This document shows positions 39,449 to 48,956 of a DNA stretch of 64,000 nt, in pieces (the first letter of the stretch is position 1; each line of letters begins with the position of its first letter). The DNA lies in NCBI RefSeq assembly GCF_900103345.1, contig NZ_LT629702.1:1860001-1924000 (forward strand), read 5' to 3'. This DNA is from Pseudomonas azotoformans. GTDB taxonomy: Bacteria; Pseudomonadota; Gammaproteobacteria; Pseudomonadales; Pseudomonadaceae. Below the pieces are notes generated by a model. It had not been told where the DNA came from. It saw nothing but the letters and a program-made list of their open reading frames with translations, and made no database searches. Position numbers and translations under genes: made by a program.

Positions 39449-40301
39449 CCTGCTGGATGTACCGCACTACTGCCGGCGCTTTTTCGAAGCGCCGGTAAAT
39501 CAACGATAACCAGGACGACGCCTCGCTGCCCTGGATAGGGCGGTACACCACCCCCGGCAAGCTCACATGCCCCACCACCGACGCCGGCACCACCGCCACG
39601 CCCTGCCCCAATGACACCAGTGCGACGACCGCCACCAACCCACCCGGCTGCGGCCCCAGGCGCGGCGCAAAACCACCTTGGGCCGCCACATGCAGCGTGC
39701 CACTGATCTGCTCCGGCAATATGAAGGTCTCGTTTTGCAGATGCTCGCAGTGGATTACCTTCAAACCCAACAGCCACGAATCCTGCGGCAGCGCCAGCAC
39801 AAAACCTTCACTGTCCAGGCGCATGGCCTCCACACCGTCCGGCAAGGTCATCGGCGAACGGATATAGCCGATGTCGTAGCGCCCGTCCGCAACGGCGCCC
39901 GGCAGTGTGGCCATGGCGCATTCGCGCACGTTCACGCTGACATCGGGAAACGCCTGGCAGAACTCCTGCATCTGCCGTTGCAACACCCCGGAATACACGG
40001 CGGAAGCCACGTAGCCCAGTTCAAGATGGCCGATCTCACCGCGCCCGGCACGCTGGGCATTGCGCTGGGCAAACTCGAACTGACGCAACGTCGCCTCCGC
40101 TTCGATCAGCAGCGCGGCGCCAGCCTCGGTCAGGCTGACTTCGCGCTGCTGGCGGACAAACAGGCGGGTGCCCAGGCTGGTTTCCATGTCCTGGATCTGT
40201 CGGCTCAAGGTGGGGGGTGCAATACCCAGTTGCTCAGCGGCGCGGGTGAAGTTGCGCTGACGGGCAACGGCCAGGAAATAGCGAAAATGACGGATTTCCA
40301 T
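39426..40301 (-). CDS. LysR-family transcriptional regulator
   Basis: Regulator of 291 aa. The N-terminal winged HTH (EIRHFRYFLAVARQRNFTRAAEQLGIAPPTLSRQI-type) is followed by a LysR substrate-binding domain. It is divergent from the DHA2 exporter gene (start codons about 150 nt apart) and most likely regulates it. Convergent overlap with the eltD-like gene is 23 nt. Confidence 0.92.
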   Translation of the reverse strand: MEIRHFRYFLAVARQRNFTRAAEQLGIAPPTLSRQIQDMETSLGTRLFVRQQREVSLTEAGAALLIEAEATLRQFEFAQRNAQRAGRGEIGHLELGYVASAVYSGVLQRQMQEFCQAFPDVSVNVRECAMATLPGAVADGRYDIGYIRSPMTLPDGVEAMRLDSEGFVLALPQDSWLLGLKVIHCEHLQNETFILPEQISGTLHVAAQGGFAPRLGPQPGGLVAVVALVSLGQGVAVVPASVVGHVSLPGVVYRPIQGSEASSWLSLIYRRFEKAPAVVRYIQQVRAQAQP

Positions 40302-40452
40302 TTCTGCATTAGCTCAAAGGTAATGAAATGAGTCGGCCGGGCTAATAAAGGCGCTGGGCAGCGCGGATATGCTGAGGCAAACCAGAACAGTAGAGAGCCC
40401 TTGCGATGTCCGTCAACTGCATTCCGCTTATTGCCTTTGAGGTAATTCAACC

Positions 40453-41982
40453 ATGAGCCGGGTCAGACCACGCCTGACCTTGCTGACCGCCTCCGGCGTC
40501 TGCTCGCTGATCGTACTCGACACCAATATCGTCGCCGTGACCCTGCCGAGCATCGCCCGCGACCTGGGGGCGAACTTCGCCGATATCGAATGGGTGGTCA
40601 GCGCCTACATGCTGGCGTTTGCCGCGTTATTGCTACCGGCCGGGAGCATTGCCGACCGGTTCGGGCGCAAGAAAACCCTGATCTGGGGGCTGAGTATTTT
40701 CATCCTGGCGTCATTGGGTTGCGGGGCCGCGCCCACCGCGCTGCTCCTCGATATCGCCCGCGCGGTCAAAGGCGTGGGCGCGGCGCTGTTGCTCACGTCC
40801 GCCCTCGCCTCCATCGGCCATACCTTCCACGACGAGGTGGAGCGCGCCAAGGCCTGGGCCTTCTGGGGCGCGTGCATGGGCGTGGCGATGACTGCCGCAC
40901 CGACCTTGGGCGGCCTGATCACCCAGTACCTGGGCTGGCGCTGGATCTTCTACCTCAACCTGCCGGTGGGCCTGGCACTGATGAGCCTGGTCCTGCGCGC
41001 CATCCCGGAATCCCGCGACACCCAATCCGCAAGGCTCGATCCCTGGGGTAGCCTGGCGTTCAGCGCCAGCCTGCTGTGCCTGATCTGGGGGCTTATCGAA
41101 GCCAATCGCATCGGCTGGGACAACCCGTTGACCTACGCCCGCTTGATCGGCGGCTTGGTCTTGCTGGGCGTATTTGTCCTCGTCGAACGGGTGCAACGGC
41201 GGCCCATGGTCGACCTGCAACTGTTCCGCCACCCACGCTTTATCGGTGCGCTGCTGGGGATGTTCGCCTATGCCGGCTGTGCCCAGGTGATGATGACGTT
41301 GTTGCCGTTTTACCTGCAGAACGGCCTGGGGTTTTCCGCGATTGCCTCGGGCCTGGGCATGCTGCCGTTTGCGCTGACCATGCTGATCTGTCCGCGCATC
41401 GGCGCACGCCTGGCCGCACGCTTTGCACCCGCGACGATGATGGCCGCCGGGTTGACGCTGGTGGGCAGCGGCAACCTCTTGAGTGCCTGGGCAGTGAACG
41501 CCGGCGGCTACCTGCCCTTCGCCCTGGCGATTGCCGTTACGGGCGCCGGTGCTGGCTTGCTCAATGGCGATACGCAGAAAAACATCATGGCCTGCGTGCC
41601 ACGGGACCGCGCGGGGATGGCGTCGGGCATGAGCACGACCATGCGCTTCAGCGCGATCATGTTGGCGATTGGGGTGTATGGGGCATTGTTGAGCAGTCAT
41701 AGCGAGCAGCTGTTGAGCGCCAGCATCGGCGCGCAATGGCAGGCACAGGTCAACGGGATTGCTTCACGCGTGGTGGCCGGGGATATGCCGGCGGCGATGG
41801 GCTTGTTGCCGGAGTCGGCACGGGCGGTGATACAGCCGCTGGCACGGCAGGCGTTTGTGGGTGGGTTCAGCGGGGTGTTATGGGTGGCGGGGTTGTTGGG
41901 GTTGCTTGGAGCGTTGGTGGTGGGGATGTTGATGAGGAAACCAATACCCACAGTTCAGCAGCCCTCATTGCTGACTCGATAA
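40453..41982 (+). CDS. MFS exporter of the DHA2 (14-TM) type
   Basis: Proton-driven drug/metabolite exporter of 509 aa, predicted 14 membrane helices. Motif A-like GSIADRFGRKKTLIWG follows helix 2, and the LDTNIVAVTLPSIARDLG motif (D1) of DHA2 pumps is near residue 22. It is regulated in all likelihood by the divergent LysR protein. Substrate unknown. Confidence 0.9.
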   Translation: MSRVRPRLTLLTASGVCSLIVLDTNIVAVTLPSIARDLGANFADIEWVVSAYMLAFAALLLPAGSIADRFGRKKTLIWGLSIFILASLGCGAAPTALLLDIARAVKGVGAALLLTSALASIGHTFHDEVERAKAWAFWGACMGVAMTAAPTLGGLITQYLGWRWIFYLNLPVGLALMSLVLRAIPESRDTQSARLDPWGSLAFSASLLCLIWGLIEANRIGWDNPLTYARLIGGLVLLGVFVLVERVQRRPMVDLQLFRHPRFIGALLGMFAYAGCAQVMMTLLPFYLQNGLGFSAIASGLGMLPFALTMLICPRIGARLAARFAPATMMAAGLTLVGSGNLLSAWAVNAGGYLPFALAIAVTGAGAGLLNGDTQKNIMACVPRDRAGMASGMSTTMRFSAIMLAIGVYGALLSSHSEQLLSASIGAQWQAQVNGIASRVVAGDMPAAMGLLPESARAVIQPLARQAFVGGFSGVLWVAGLLGLLGALVVGMLMRKPIPTVQQPSLLTR

Positions 41983-42003
41983 TCCATACACAACGCAAAC
42001 CAA

Positions 42004-42092
42004 TGTGGGAGCGGGCTTGCCCGCGAAAGCGGTATATCAGTCGCACATGTATCGACTGAACCACCGCTTTAGCGAGCAAGCCCGCTCCCACA
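42004..42092. repeat. REP doublet, family C (GTGGGAGCGGGCTTGCCCGC type)
   Basis: Inverted arms flank about 40 nt between the convergent MFS exporter and sohB genes. It probably marks the transcript ends. Confidence 0.88.
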
Positions 42093-42120
42093 AGGGATCA
42101 GCGCCATTTTCCGAACAGAG

Positions 42121-43146
42121 TTACCAGAACCGCTGCTGGGTCAACCGGCTCCACCAGGTCAACAGCACCCGGTCTACCGAACCGCTGGCCGCCAGGCCCA
42201 CCCGCTCCTGCAGGCTCTTGCGCTCGGCATAGTGCAGGTGGAACACCTCGGCGGTCTTGGCCTTGGTGGCCAGGTATTCGTCGCTGGTTTGCAGCTCATC
42301 GACCAGTTGCTTGTCGAGGGCTGCAACACCCAGCCACACTTCTCCGGTGGCGACGTCATCGATTGCCAACTGCGGGCGATAACGCGACACGAAGTTCTTG
42401 AACAACTGGTGAGTGATGTCCAGGTCTTCCTGGAACTTCTCGCGGCCCTTCTCGGTGTTTTCGCCAAACACGGTGAGCGTGCGCTTGTACTCGCCGGCGG
42501 TCAGCACTTCGAAGTCGATGTCGTGCTTTTTCAGCAGGCGGTTGACGTTAGGCAACTGCGCCACCACCCCAATGGAGCCGAGGATGGCGAACGGCGCGCT
42601 GATGATCTTCTCGCCGATGCACGCCATCATGTAGCCGCCGCTGGCCGCGACCTTGTCGATGCACACGGTCAACGGCACACCCGCCTGGCGGATACGCGCC
42701 AGTTGCGACGAGGCCAGGCCGTAGCTGTGGACCATGCCGCCGCCGCTTTCGAGGCGCAGCACCACTTCGTCCTTCGGGGTAGCCAGGCTCAGCAATGCAG
42801 TGATTTCGTGGCGCAGGCTTTCGGTGGCCGAGGCCTTGATGTCACCGTCGAAGTCCAGCACGAACACCCGCGGCTTGGCCTCGGCCTTCTGCTTGCCCTT
42901 CTTCTTTTCGACCTTGCCTTCGGACTTGCGCAAGGCCTTGAGCTGGTCCTTGTCTAGCAGGGTCGACTCCAGGCGCTCACGCAGGCCTTTGTAGAAATCG
43001 TTGAGCTTGCTGACCTGCAATTGGCCGGCGGATTTGCGGCGCCCTTTACTGCGCAGCGCCGCGAAGCTGATCAATACCACCAGAATAGCGACCACCAGGG
43101 TGACGGTCTTCGCCAGAAAGCTCGCATATTCAGCCAAAAAATCCAT
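42121..43146 (-). CDS. sohB: SohB-like S49 inner-membrane protease
   Basis: Signal peptide peptidase-like protein of 341 aa. An N-terminal membrane helix (about residues 10-30) precedes a highly charged linker (KVEKKKGKQKAEAKP). The S49 protease core has the nucleophile Ser in KVAASGGYMMAC near residue 170 and the general base Lys in GEYKRTLT near 220. Length and layout match SohB. Confidence 0.93.
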   Translation of the reverse strand: MDFLAEYASFLAKTVTLVVAILVVLISFAALRSKGRRKSAGQLQVSKLNDFYKGLRERLESTLLDKDQLKALRKSEGKVEKKKGKQKAEAKPRVFVLDFDGDIKASATESLRHEITALLSLATPKDEVVLRLESGGGMVHSYGLASSQLARIRQAGVPLTVCIDKVAASGGYMMACIGEKIISAPFAILGSIGVVAQLPNVNRLLKKHDIDFEVLTAGEYKRTLTVFGENTEKGREKFQEDLDITHQLFKNFVSRYRPQLAIDDVATGEVWLGVAALDKQLVDELQTSDEYLATKAKTAEVFHLHYAERKSLQERVGLAASGSVDRVLLTWWSRLTQQRFW

Positions 43147-43341
43147 GTTGCTCCTTACAAGTGCAGTGCGCCGGGCGCGGATTGCCCCAGCATACCGGCG
43201 GCACCGCGTTCGGGCCAGTGATCAAACCGCCAGCAACGACAGGCTCCAACGAGCTTTTAAAACAAGCGTATGTTTTTTCATTGACAGCTCGCAGGCATCC
43301 TCATAACCTCGCCAGACTTTCAACGTACCGGGAAAACGGAC

Positions 43342-44052
43342 GTGGGCAGCATCTATCTGATTCGACATGGCCAGGCCTCCTTTGGTGCAGACGACTATGA
43401 CGTGCTGTCGTCCGTCGGCGTGGAGCAGGCGCAAGTGCTCGGTCGCCACCTGGCGGACATGGGCCTGGTGTTCGACCGCTGCGTGGCCGGCGACCTGCGC
43501 CGCCAGCAGCACACCGCCACCGCCGCCTTCGATCAGTACCACGCCCTCGGCCTGCCGGTACCAGCGCTGGAAACCGACAGTGCGTTCAACGAATTCGATG
43601 CCGACGCGATCATCCGCGCCCTGCTCCCCGACCTGCTCACCACCGAACCCGAAGCCCTGGAGATCCTGCGCAATGCCGCGCAGAACCGCAGCGAGTTCCA
43701 GCGCATCTTCGCCTTGATCATCGAGCGCTGGCTGGCCGGCACCTATGACCCTCCGGGGCTCGAAAGCTGGCTGGGCTTCGTGGAACGTGTGCAAGGCGGC
43801 CTGCAACGCATCCTTGAAGCGGCGGACAACACGCAGAAAATCGCGGTGTTCACCTCCGGCGGCACCATCACCGCCCTGCTCCACCTGATCACCCGGATGC
43901 CCGCCGCGCAGGCGTTCGAACTGAACTGGCAAATTGTTAACACCTCGCTCAACCAGCTGAAATTCCGCGGGCGCGAGGTGGCACTGGCTTCCTTCAACAG
44001 CCATACCCACTTGCAACTGTTGAAGGCGCCGCAGCTCATCACGTTCCGATGA
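43342..44052 (+). CDS. Histidine phosphatase superfamily protein
   Basis: Phosphoglycerate-mutase-like protein of 236 aa. The catalytic RHG motif is at residues 8-10 (IYLIRHGQASF). The second His lies in VFTSGGTITALLH. The start codon is GTG at 43342, which begins directly at the conserved N-terminus. The 56-nt gap to the SCP2 gene suggests co-transcription. Substrate not predictable. Confidence 0.88.
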   Translation: MGSIYLIRHGQASFGADDYDVLSSVGVEQAQVLGRHLADMGLVFDRCVAGDLRRQQHTATAAFDQYHALGLPVPALETDSAFNEFDADAIIRALLPDLLTTEPEALEILRNAAQNRSEFQRIFALIIERWLAGTYDPPGLESWLGFVERVQGGLQRILEAADNTQKIAVFTSGGTITALLHLITRMPAAQAFELNWQIVNTSLNQLKFRGREVALASFNSHTHLQLLKAPQLITFR

Positions 44053-44108
44053 ACTGCGGCCAACCGTGACCCCAAGGTCACTGGACTCTACCCTAAAGGA
44101 TCGAAACC

Positions 44109-44423
44109 ATGACTGACGTAGCCAAAGCTGTAGAAGCAATGAAAGCCAAATTCAACCCAGCCGCCGCTGACGGCCTGGACCTGGTGTTCGGTTTCCGCAT
44201 CGACGACACCCAGAACTTCTCGCTGGTAGTGAAAAACAACACCTGCGAACTGCTGGAAGGCGAAAACCCGGACGCCCAGGTCACCCTGGTGATGGACGCA
44301 GAAACCATGAAAGGCATCGTCAGCGGCGAGACCGACGGCATGCAGGCCTTCATGGGCGGCAAGCTGCGCACCGAAGGCGACATGATGCTGGCCATGAAGC
44401 TGAGCGAGCTGTTCCCTTCCTGA
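44109..44423 (+). CDS. SCP2 sterol-binding domain protein
   Basis: Single-domain SCP-2-like protein of 104 aa that may bind acyl chains or other lipids. The typical features are the hydrophobic LDLVFGFRIDD strand, the DAQVTLVMDAETMKGIVSGETDG stretch, and the C-terminal MLAMKLSELF helix. AAAGGA lies before the ATG. It follows the histidine phosphatase gene. Confidence 0.88.
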   Translation: MTDVAKAVEAMKAKFNPAAADGLDLVFGFRIDDTQNFSLVVKNNTCELLEGENPDAQVTLVMDAETMKGIVSGETDGMQAFMGGKLRTEGDMMLAMKLSELFPS

Positions 44424-44455
44424 TTCACGGGCAACCCTGAATCCCTGTGGGAGCG

Positions 44456-44534
44456 GGCTTGCTCGCGAATGCGGTGTATCAGTGCCAGGTGCATTGACGG
44501 ACACTCCGCTTTCGCGAGCAAGCCCGCTCCCACA
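44456..44534. repeat. REP doublet, family C, with downstream T-run
   Basis: Inverted GTGGGAGCGGGCTTGC-type arms are followed by TTTTTT, so the element can act as a terminator for the SCP2 gene. It separates this gene from the convergent glucosidase gene. Confidence 0.88.
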
Positions 44535-44552
44535 TTTTTTCTGCGGCGCTAC

Positions 44553-47189
44553 TTAGATTTTTGGTTGCAGCAACAACGCCACCAACGCACTCCACCCGGT
44601 TTGATGCGAAGCCCCCAGCCCCCGCCCGGTCTCGCCATGAAAGTACTCATGGAACAGCACCAACTCACGGCTCTGCGGGTCCGCCTCCAACTGCGCATAC
44701 CCCACCATCGACGGCCGCGAGCCGTTTTCATCCCTCAGGAACAACCGCGTCAGCCGCTGGCTCAGGCTGTCAGCCACTTCCTCCAGGGACGCCAGATAAC
44801 CGCTGCCCGCCGAGTACTCCACCGAGAAGTTGTCCGCGTAATAACGGTGAAATTCGCGCAGCGACTCGATCAACATGTAGTTCACCGGCATCCACAACGG
44901 CCCGCGCCAGTTGGAGTTGCCGCCGTACAGCCGCGAGTCGGATTCACCCGGCTGGTAGCTCGCACTGAGGGTGTTGCCATTCATCTTCAACGCCAGCGGT
45001 TGCTCGGCGAATGCCTTGGACAAGGAGCGCACGCCAAACGTCGACAAGAACTCATGCTCATCGAGCATGCGCCGCAGCAGGTCCTTGGTCCGCTCGCCGC
45101 GCAGCAGCGCCAGCAACAGGCGATTGCCCTGCCCCGGTTCGTTCCAGCGTGAAACCAGCTTGGCCAGGTCCGGCCGATGTTTCATGAACCCCAGCAGGCG
45201 CTCGCGCAAGCCCTCCAGGCCTTCATGTTCGTGCTGCTCCAGCACCAGCACGGCAAACAGCGGCATCAGGCCAACCATCGAGCGCAGGCGTACCGGCTCG
45301 TTCTGGCCGTCGGGACGGTGCAGTACGTCGTAGAAGAACAGGTCCTGCTCATCCCACAGGCCTTCGGCGCTGTCGTCGACACGGTTGATGGCGCCAGCGA
45401 TATACAGGAAGTGCTCAAAAAACTTCACCGCGATATCGACATACACCGCATTGCGCTTGGCCAACTCCAAGCCGATCCGCATCAGATCCAGCGCATAGGC
45501 GGCGACCCACGCCGTGCCGTCCGCCTGATCCAGCTGATACCCCGGCGGCAGTGCGGCGGAGCGGTCGAACAAGGCGATATTGTCCAGCCCCAGGAACCCC
45601 CCCTGGAACAGGTTGCGCCCCTCGGCGTCCTTGCGGTTGACCCACCAGGAAAAATTCAGCAGCAGCTTGTGGAAAATCCGCTCGAGGAAATCCATATCGC
45701 CTACGCCGTTGAGCGCCTTGTCCTGCTGATACACCCGCCAACTGGCCCAGGCATGCACCGGCGGGTTTGCATCGTCGAAACGCCATTCGTAGGCCGGCAA
45801 TTGGCCGTTGGGGTGCATGAAGCGGTCCTTCACCAGCAGCAACAGCTGTTGCTTGGCATACCCCGGATCGATCAGCGCCATGGCCACCGCCTGGAAGCCC
45901 TGGTCCCACGAGGCATACCACGGGTATTCCCACGTGTCGGGCATCGAGAGGATGTCGAAGTTGGACAGGTGGCGCCAATGGGTATTGCGGATATGCAGGC
46001 GCTCGGGCGGCGGCGCGGGTTGTGCGGGGTCGCCGTCGAGCCATTGGTTGACGTCGAAATAGTACAGCTGCTTGGACCACAGCAACCCGGCCAGCGCCTG
46101 GCGTTGCACATTGCGCGCATCGTCGTCGGTCATGCCGTGTTGCAGGGCGGCGTAGAAGTCATCCGCTTCCTGGCGGCGTTGTTCGAACAGCTTGCGCGCG
46201 TTGACCTGTGGCGCGTCGACAGGAGCAAAGCGCAGGTAGAGACTTTTGCTTTCCAGGCCGGCCAGTTCGAGGATGAAACGCGCCGCGACTTTGGTGCCGC
46301 TGTCATGGCGAATCGCGGATTGAACGCCCTCGACCACGAAATCGTTGATCCCGTCCTTGAACGGCCCCGGTGCAGGCTGCCCATCCAGCCTGGGGTAGTT
46401 GGTTTCATTCTCGCAGAACAGCCACTCCAGCCCGTCCTGGCCCCAGGCGCTGAGATGACGGTCCGGCAGTTCCGGATGGCGTGCCAGCACCTGCGCCCCG
46501 TCCAACACCAACTGCGGCTTGGTCGCGTCAAAGGTCCAGCTCCAGTCATTGCGCGCCCACAGTTGCGGCAATACCTGCAAGCGGGTGGGTTGGTCTGAAC
46601 GGTTGTGCACGGTGACGCGCATGAAGATATCGTCGGGCTGGTGCTTGGCGTACTCGACGCTGACATCGCAGTAGCGGTTGTCTTCGAACACGCCGGTGTC
46701 GAGGATCTCATACTCGGCATCGGCCAGACCACGGCGGGCGTTTTCGCTGATCAGGTCGGCGTAGGGAAAGGGAGCATGGGGGTATTTGTAGAGCATGCGC
46801 ATGTAGGCATGGCTCGGTACGCCGTCGACGAAAAAGTACAGTTCCTTGACGTCTTCACCGTGGTTGCCCTCGGCGTTGTTGAGGCCGAACAGGCGCTCCT
46901 TGAGGATCGCGTCACGCTCGTTCCACAGGGCCAGGCCCAGGCACCAGCGTTGCGCCTTGTCGCTGAAACCGGCCAGGCCATCCTCGCCCCAGCGGTAGGC
47001 GCGGCTGCGTGCATGTTCATGGGGGAAGTAGGCCCAGGCGTCGCCGTCGGCGCTGTAGTCTTCGCGCACGGTGCCCCATTGGCGTTCGCTCAGATAGGGG
47101 CCCCACTCGCGCCAACGTTCGGCATCCTGCTGCGCCAGGCGCTGGCCTTCGGTTGTATCAAGCATTCGGGTGTCGGGTGTGGCCGTCAT
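44553..47189 (-). CDS. GH63/MGH1-like glucosidase
   Basis: Large cytoplasmic glycoside hydrolase-like protein of 878 aa with no signal peptide. It has the (alpha/alpha)6-barrel pattern of GH63 mannosyl-oligosaccharide glucosidase relatives: WEYPWYASWDQGFQAVAM near 440 and LYGGNSNWRGPLWMPVNYMLIESL near 765. The ATG at 47189 is preceded by GGAGGA. An ATG four codons upstream overlaps that ribosome-binding site and is less likely. A function in trehalose, glucosylglycerate or other compatible-solute metabolism is possible but not shown by the sequence. Confidence 0.82.
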   Translation of the reverse strand: MTATPDTRMLDTTEGQRLAQQDAERWREWGPYLSERQWGTVREDYSADGDAWAYFPHEHARSRAYRWGEDGLAGFSDKAQRWCLGLALWNERDAILKERLFGLNNAEGNHGEDVKELYFFVDGVPSHAYMRMLYKYPHAPFPYADLISENARRGLADAEYEILDTGVFEDNRYCDVSVEYAKHQPDDIFMRVTVHNRSDQPTRLQVLPQLWARNDWSWTFDATKPQLVLDGAQVLARHPELPDRHLSAWGQDGLEWLFCENETNYPRLDGQPAPGPFKDGINDFVVEGVQSAIRHDSGTKVAARFILELAGLESKSLYLRFAPVDAPQVNARKLFEQRRQEADDFYAALQHGMTDDDARNVQRQALAGLLWSKQLYYFDVNQWLDGDPAQPAPPPERLHIRNTHWRHLSNFDILSMPDTWEYPWYASWDQGFQAVAMALIDPGYAKQQLLLLVKDRFMHPNGQLPAYEWRFDDANPPVHAWASWRVYQQDKALNGVGDMDFLERIFHKLLLNFSWWVNRKDAEGRNLFQGGFLGLDNIALFDRSAALPPGYQLDQADGTAWVAAYALDLMRIGLELAKRNAVYVDIAVKFFEHFLYIAGAINRVDDSAEGLWDEQDLFFYDVLHRPDGQNEPVRLRSMVGLMPLFAVLVLEQHEHEGLEGLRERLLGFMKHRPDLAKLVSRWNEPGQGNRLLLALLRGERTKDLLRRMLDEHEFLSTFGVRSLSKAFAEQPLALKMNGNTLSASYQPGESDSRLYGGNSNWRGPLWMPVNYMLIESLREFHRYYADNFSVEYSAGSGYLASLEEVADSLSQRLTRLFLRDENGSRPSMVGYAQLEADPQSRELVLFHEYFHGETGRGLGASHQTGWSALVALLLQPKI

Positions 47190-47258
47190 CGGGTCCTCCA
47201 TCGCCTACCAGGTGAGAGGCAGTGTAGAGCCCAATGACGCCCGGGTGCACATGAAGAC

Positions 47259-48668
47259 TTAGAAGATGGCGTAGGTGTAGTTGAAGATCAGGCGGGTCTG
47301 GTCCTGGTCGGCAGTACCGGTGTTCTTGCCGTGATAGGTGCCGGTACGGAACGTGGTACCGAAGCCTTTCAGGGGACCTGCCTGCACCACGTAGTCCAGG
47401 CGGAAGTCAGCTTCGTTCTCTTTCTGGTCCGGGCCACCGGCGACCTTCGACTTGATGTCCGAACCGTCCAGGTAGGCCACGGACGCCTTCAGGCCAGGCA
47501 CATAGGCCTTGAAGTCATAGGTGTACTGGCCAAAGTTGACCTGCTCGCCGGCACGGGAGAACTGGCCGACCACGGCGTCGGTGAACAGGTAGAAGTCGCT
47601 GCCGCCAGCGCCTTGGGCGTGCGGGTCGGCGAGGCTGCCCTGGTTGACCCAGACGAAACCGCCGTCGTCACCCACGCCAATGTGGCCGAGCATCAAGCTG
47701 CTGCCGCCCAGTTGGTAGGTGAAGGCCGCACTGTAGGTTTTGTTGTCGACTTCGCCGGCGTGTTTGGCGTAGCCACCGTTGTTGTTGAACTGGTAGCCGC
47801 TCTCGCCGTTCTTGCCATCGCTGCGGCTGTCGAAGTAGCGCAGGTCGGTCTTGAACGACTGGTCATTGCCCAGCGGCAGGGTGTGGACCAGGCCAACGTA
47901 GTTCTGTTTGTAGAAGTCTTGCAGTTGGGCGTAGTAGTACTGCAACGTCAGGTTTTTCGCGATCACGTTGTCGGAAGACCCAAACGGTTTGTAGTCCACC
48001 CCGCCGAACTTGAAGCTGTCGCTGTCACGAGTACCACCGGCCACGCTCAGGCCTGTGGAGTTGCTGGAGGCACGGCCTTCGACGCGGTTCAGCTCACCAC
48101 CGGTGAAGGTGACGTTGGGAATGTCGTTGGAGGTCAGGATGCCGCCATCAAAGGTCTGCGGTGCTACGCGGCTGTCGTTGGACACCAGGATCGGCAGGAC
48201 CGGTGCCAGTCCGCCACCGACGTGCAACTCGGTCTGGGAAATCCGGAACTTCACGTTACCGGCGGCGCGCCCGAAGGAATCGGCCGGCTCAGTGCCGTTG
48301 TTCTTGGTCGGGAAGAAGCTATTGCCGTTACCCGCCAGGCCCGCGCCCGCCGTGTGGCCGTCGCCACCGTCCAGGCGCAGGGCGCCGAAGGCCATGACAT
48401 CGAAGCCCAGGCCAACGGTGCCTTGGGTGAAACCGGATTTGTAGTCAAACCGCAGCGCTGTGGCGGTTTCGCGCAGATCGTTGTTGGTCCCCGAGCGGTT
48501 GTCCGCGCTGTAGTACATGGTCCGTGAGCTGACGGACGCATGGCTGTCTTCAAGGAAGCCGCTGTGCCCGTTGCCGGTGCCCAGCGAGCCGAGCCCGAAA
48601 TCATCGGCGTAAGCCTGTTGTGCAAGAACGGCGGCGGTGATCGACAACGCCAGTGTAGAAATTTTCAT
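47259..48668 (-). CDS. OprD-family outer-membrane porin
   Basis: Specific porin of 469 aa. A Sec signal peptide (residues 1-21, AQQAYA-DDFG) precedes a predicted 18-stranded beta-barrel that ends in the aromatic TYAIF. The conserved LEDSHASVSSRTMYY segment after the signal peptide is typical of the family. OprD-type porins carry small anionic or basic nutrients; the substrate is not deducible here. Confidence 0.9.
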   Translation of the reverse strand: MKISTLALSITAAVLAQQAYADDFGLGSLGTGNGHSGFLEDSHASVSSRTMYYSADNRSGTNNDLRETATALRFDYKSGFTQGTVGLGFDVMAFGALRLDGGDGHTAGAGLAGNGNSFFPTKNNGTEPADSFGRAAGNVKFRISQTELHVGGGLAPVLPILVSNDSRVAPQTFDGGILTSNDIPNVTFTGGELNRVEGRASSNSTGLSVAGGTRDSDSFKFGGVDYKPFGSSDNVIAKNLTLQYYYAQLQDFYKQNYVGLVHTLPLGNDQSFKTDLRYFDSRSDGKNGESGYQFNNNGGYAKHAGEVDNKTYSAAFTYQLGGSSLMLGHIGVGDDGGFVWVNQGSLADPHAQGAGGSDFYLFTDAVVGQFSRAGEQVNFGQYTYDFKAYVPGLKASVAYLDGSDIKSKVAGGPDQKENEADFRLDYVVQAGPLKGFGTTFRTGTYHGKNTGTADQDQTRLIFNYTYAIF

Positions 48669-48956
48669 TAACGACGGCCCCTAAACATATTTTTATGTGT
48701 GCGATGTGCGTAACGGCGTTTTCATCCTTGCAACGTGACGATTCTTTCACGCCGGCCGGGGCGGACTTCGTGAAGAATTAGTTAGGAAAATCGCCCGAAA
48801 ATGAAATTTCACGCGGGCTGATTTTTGTCATCTTCACGTCATCTCATTCATTTGCAGAATGAAGTCCTGAGGAATCTTCGTTTGCAAGGTGGCCTTGCGC
48901 TCAACAAAATCCAGCAAAAGGCCACCATCCTCGCCCCCGCCATCAGGAATTTTTCT

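Noticed and set aside
48825..48956. N-terminal extension of HglS by 44 codons
   Set aside because: The extra residues are not family-like, and the ATG at 48957 has its own ribosome-binding site at the conserved start.
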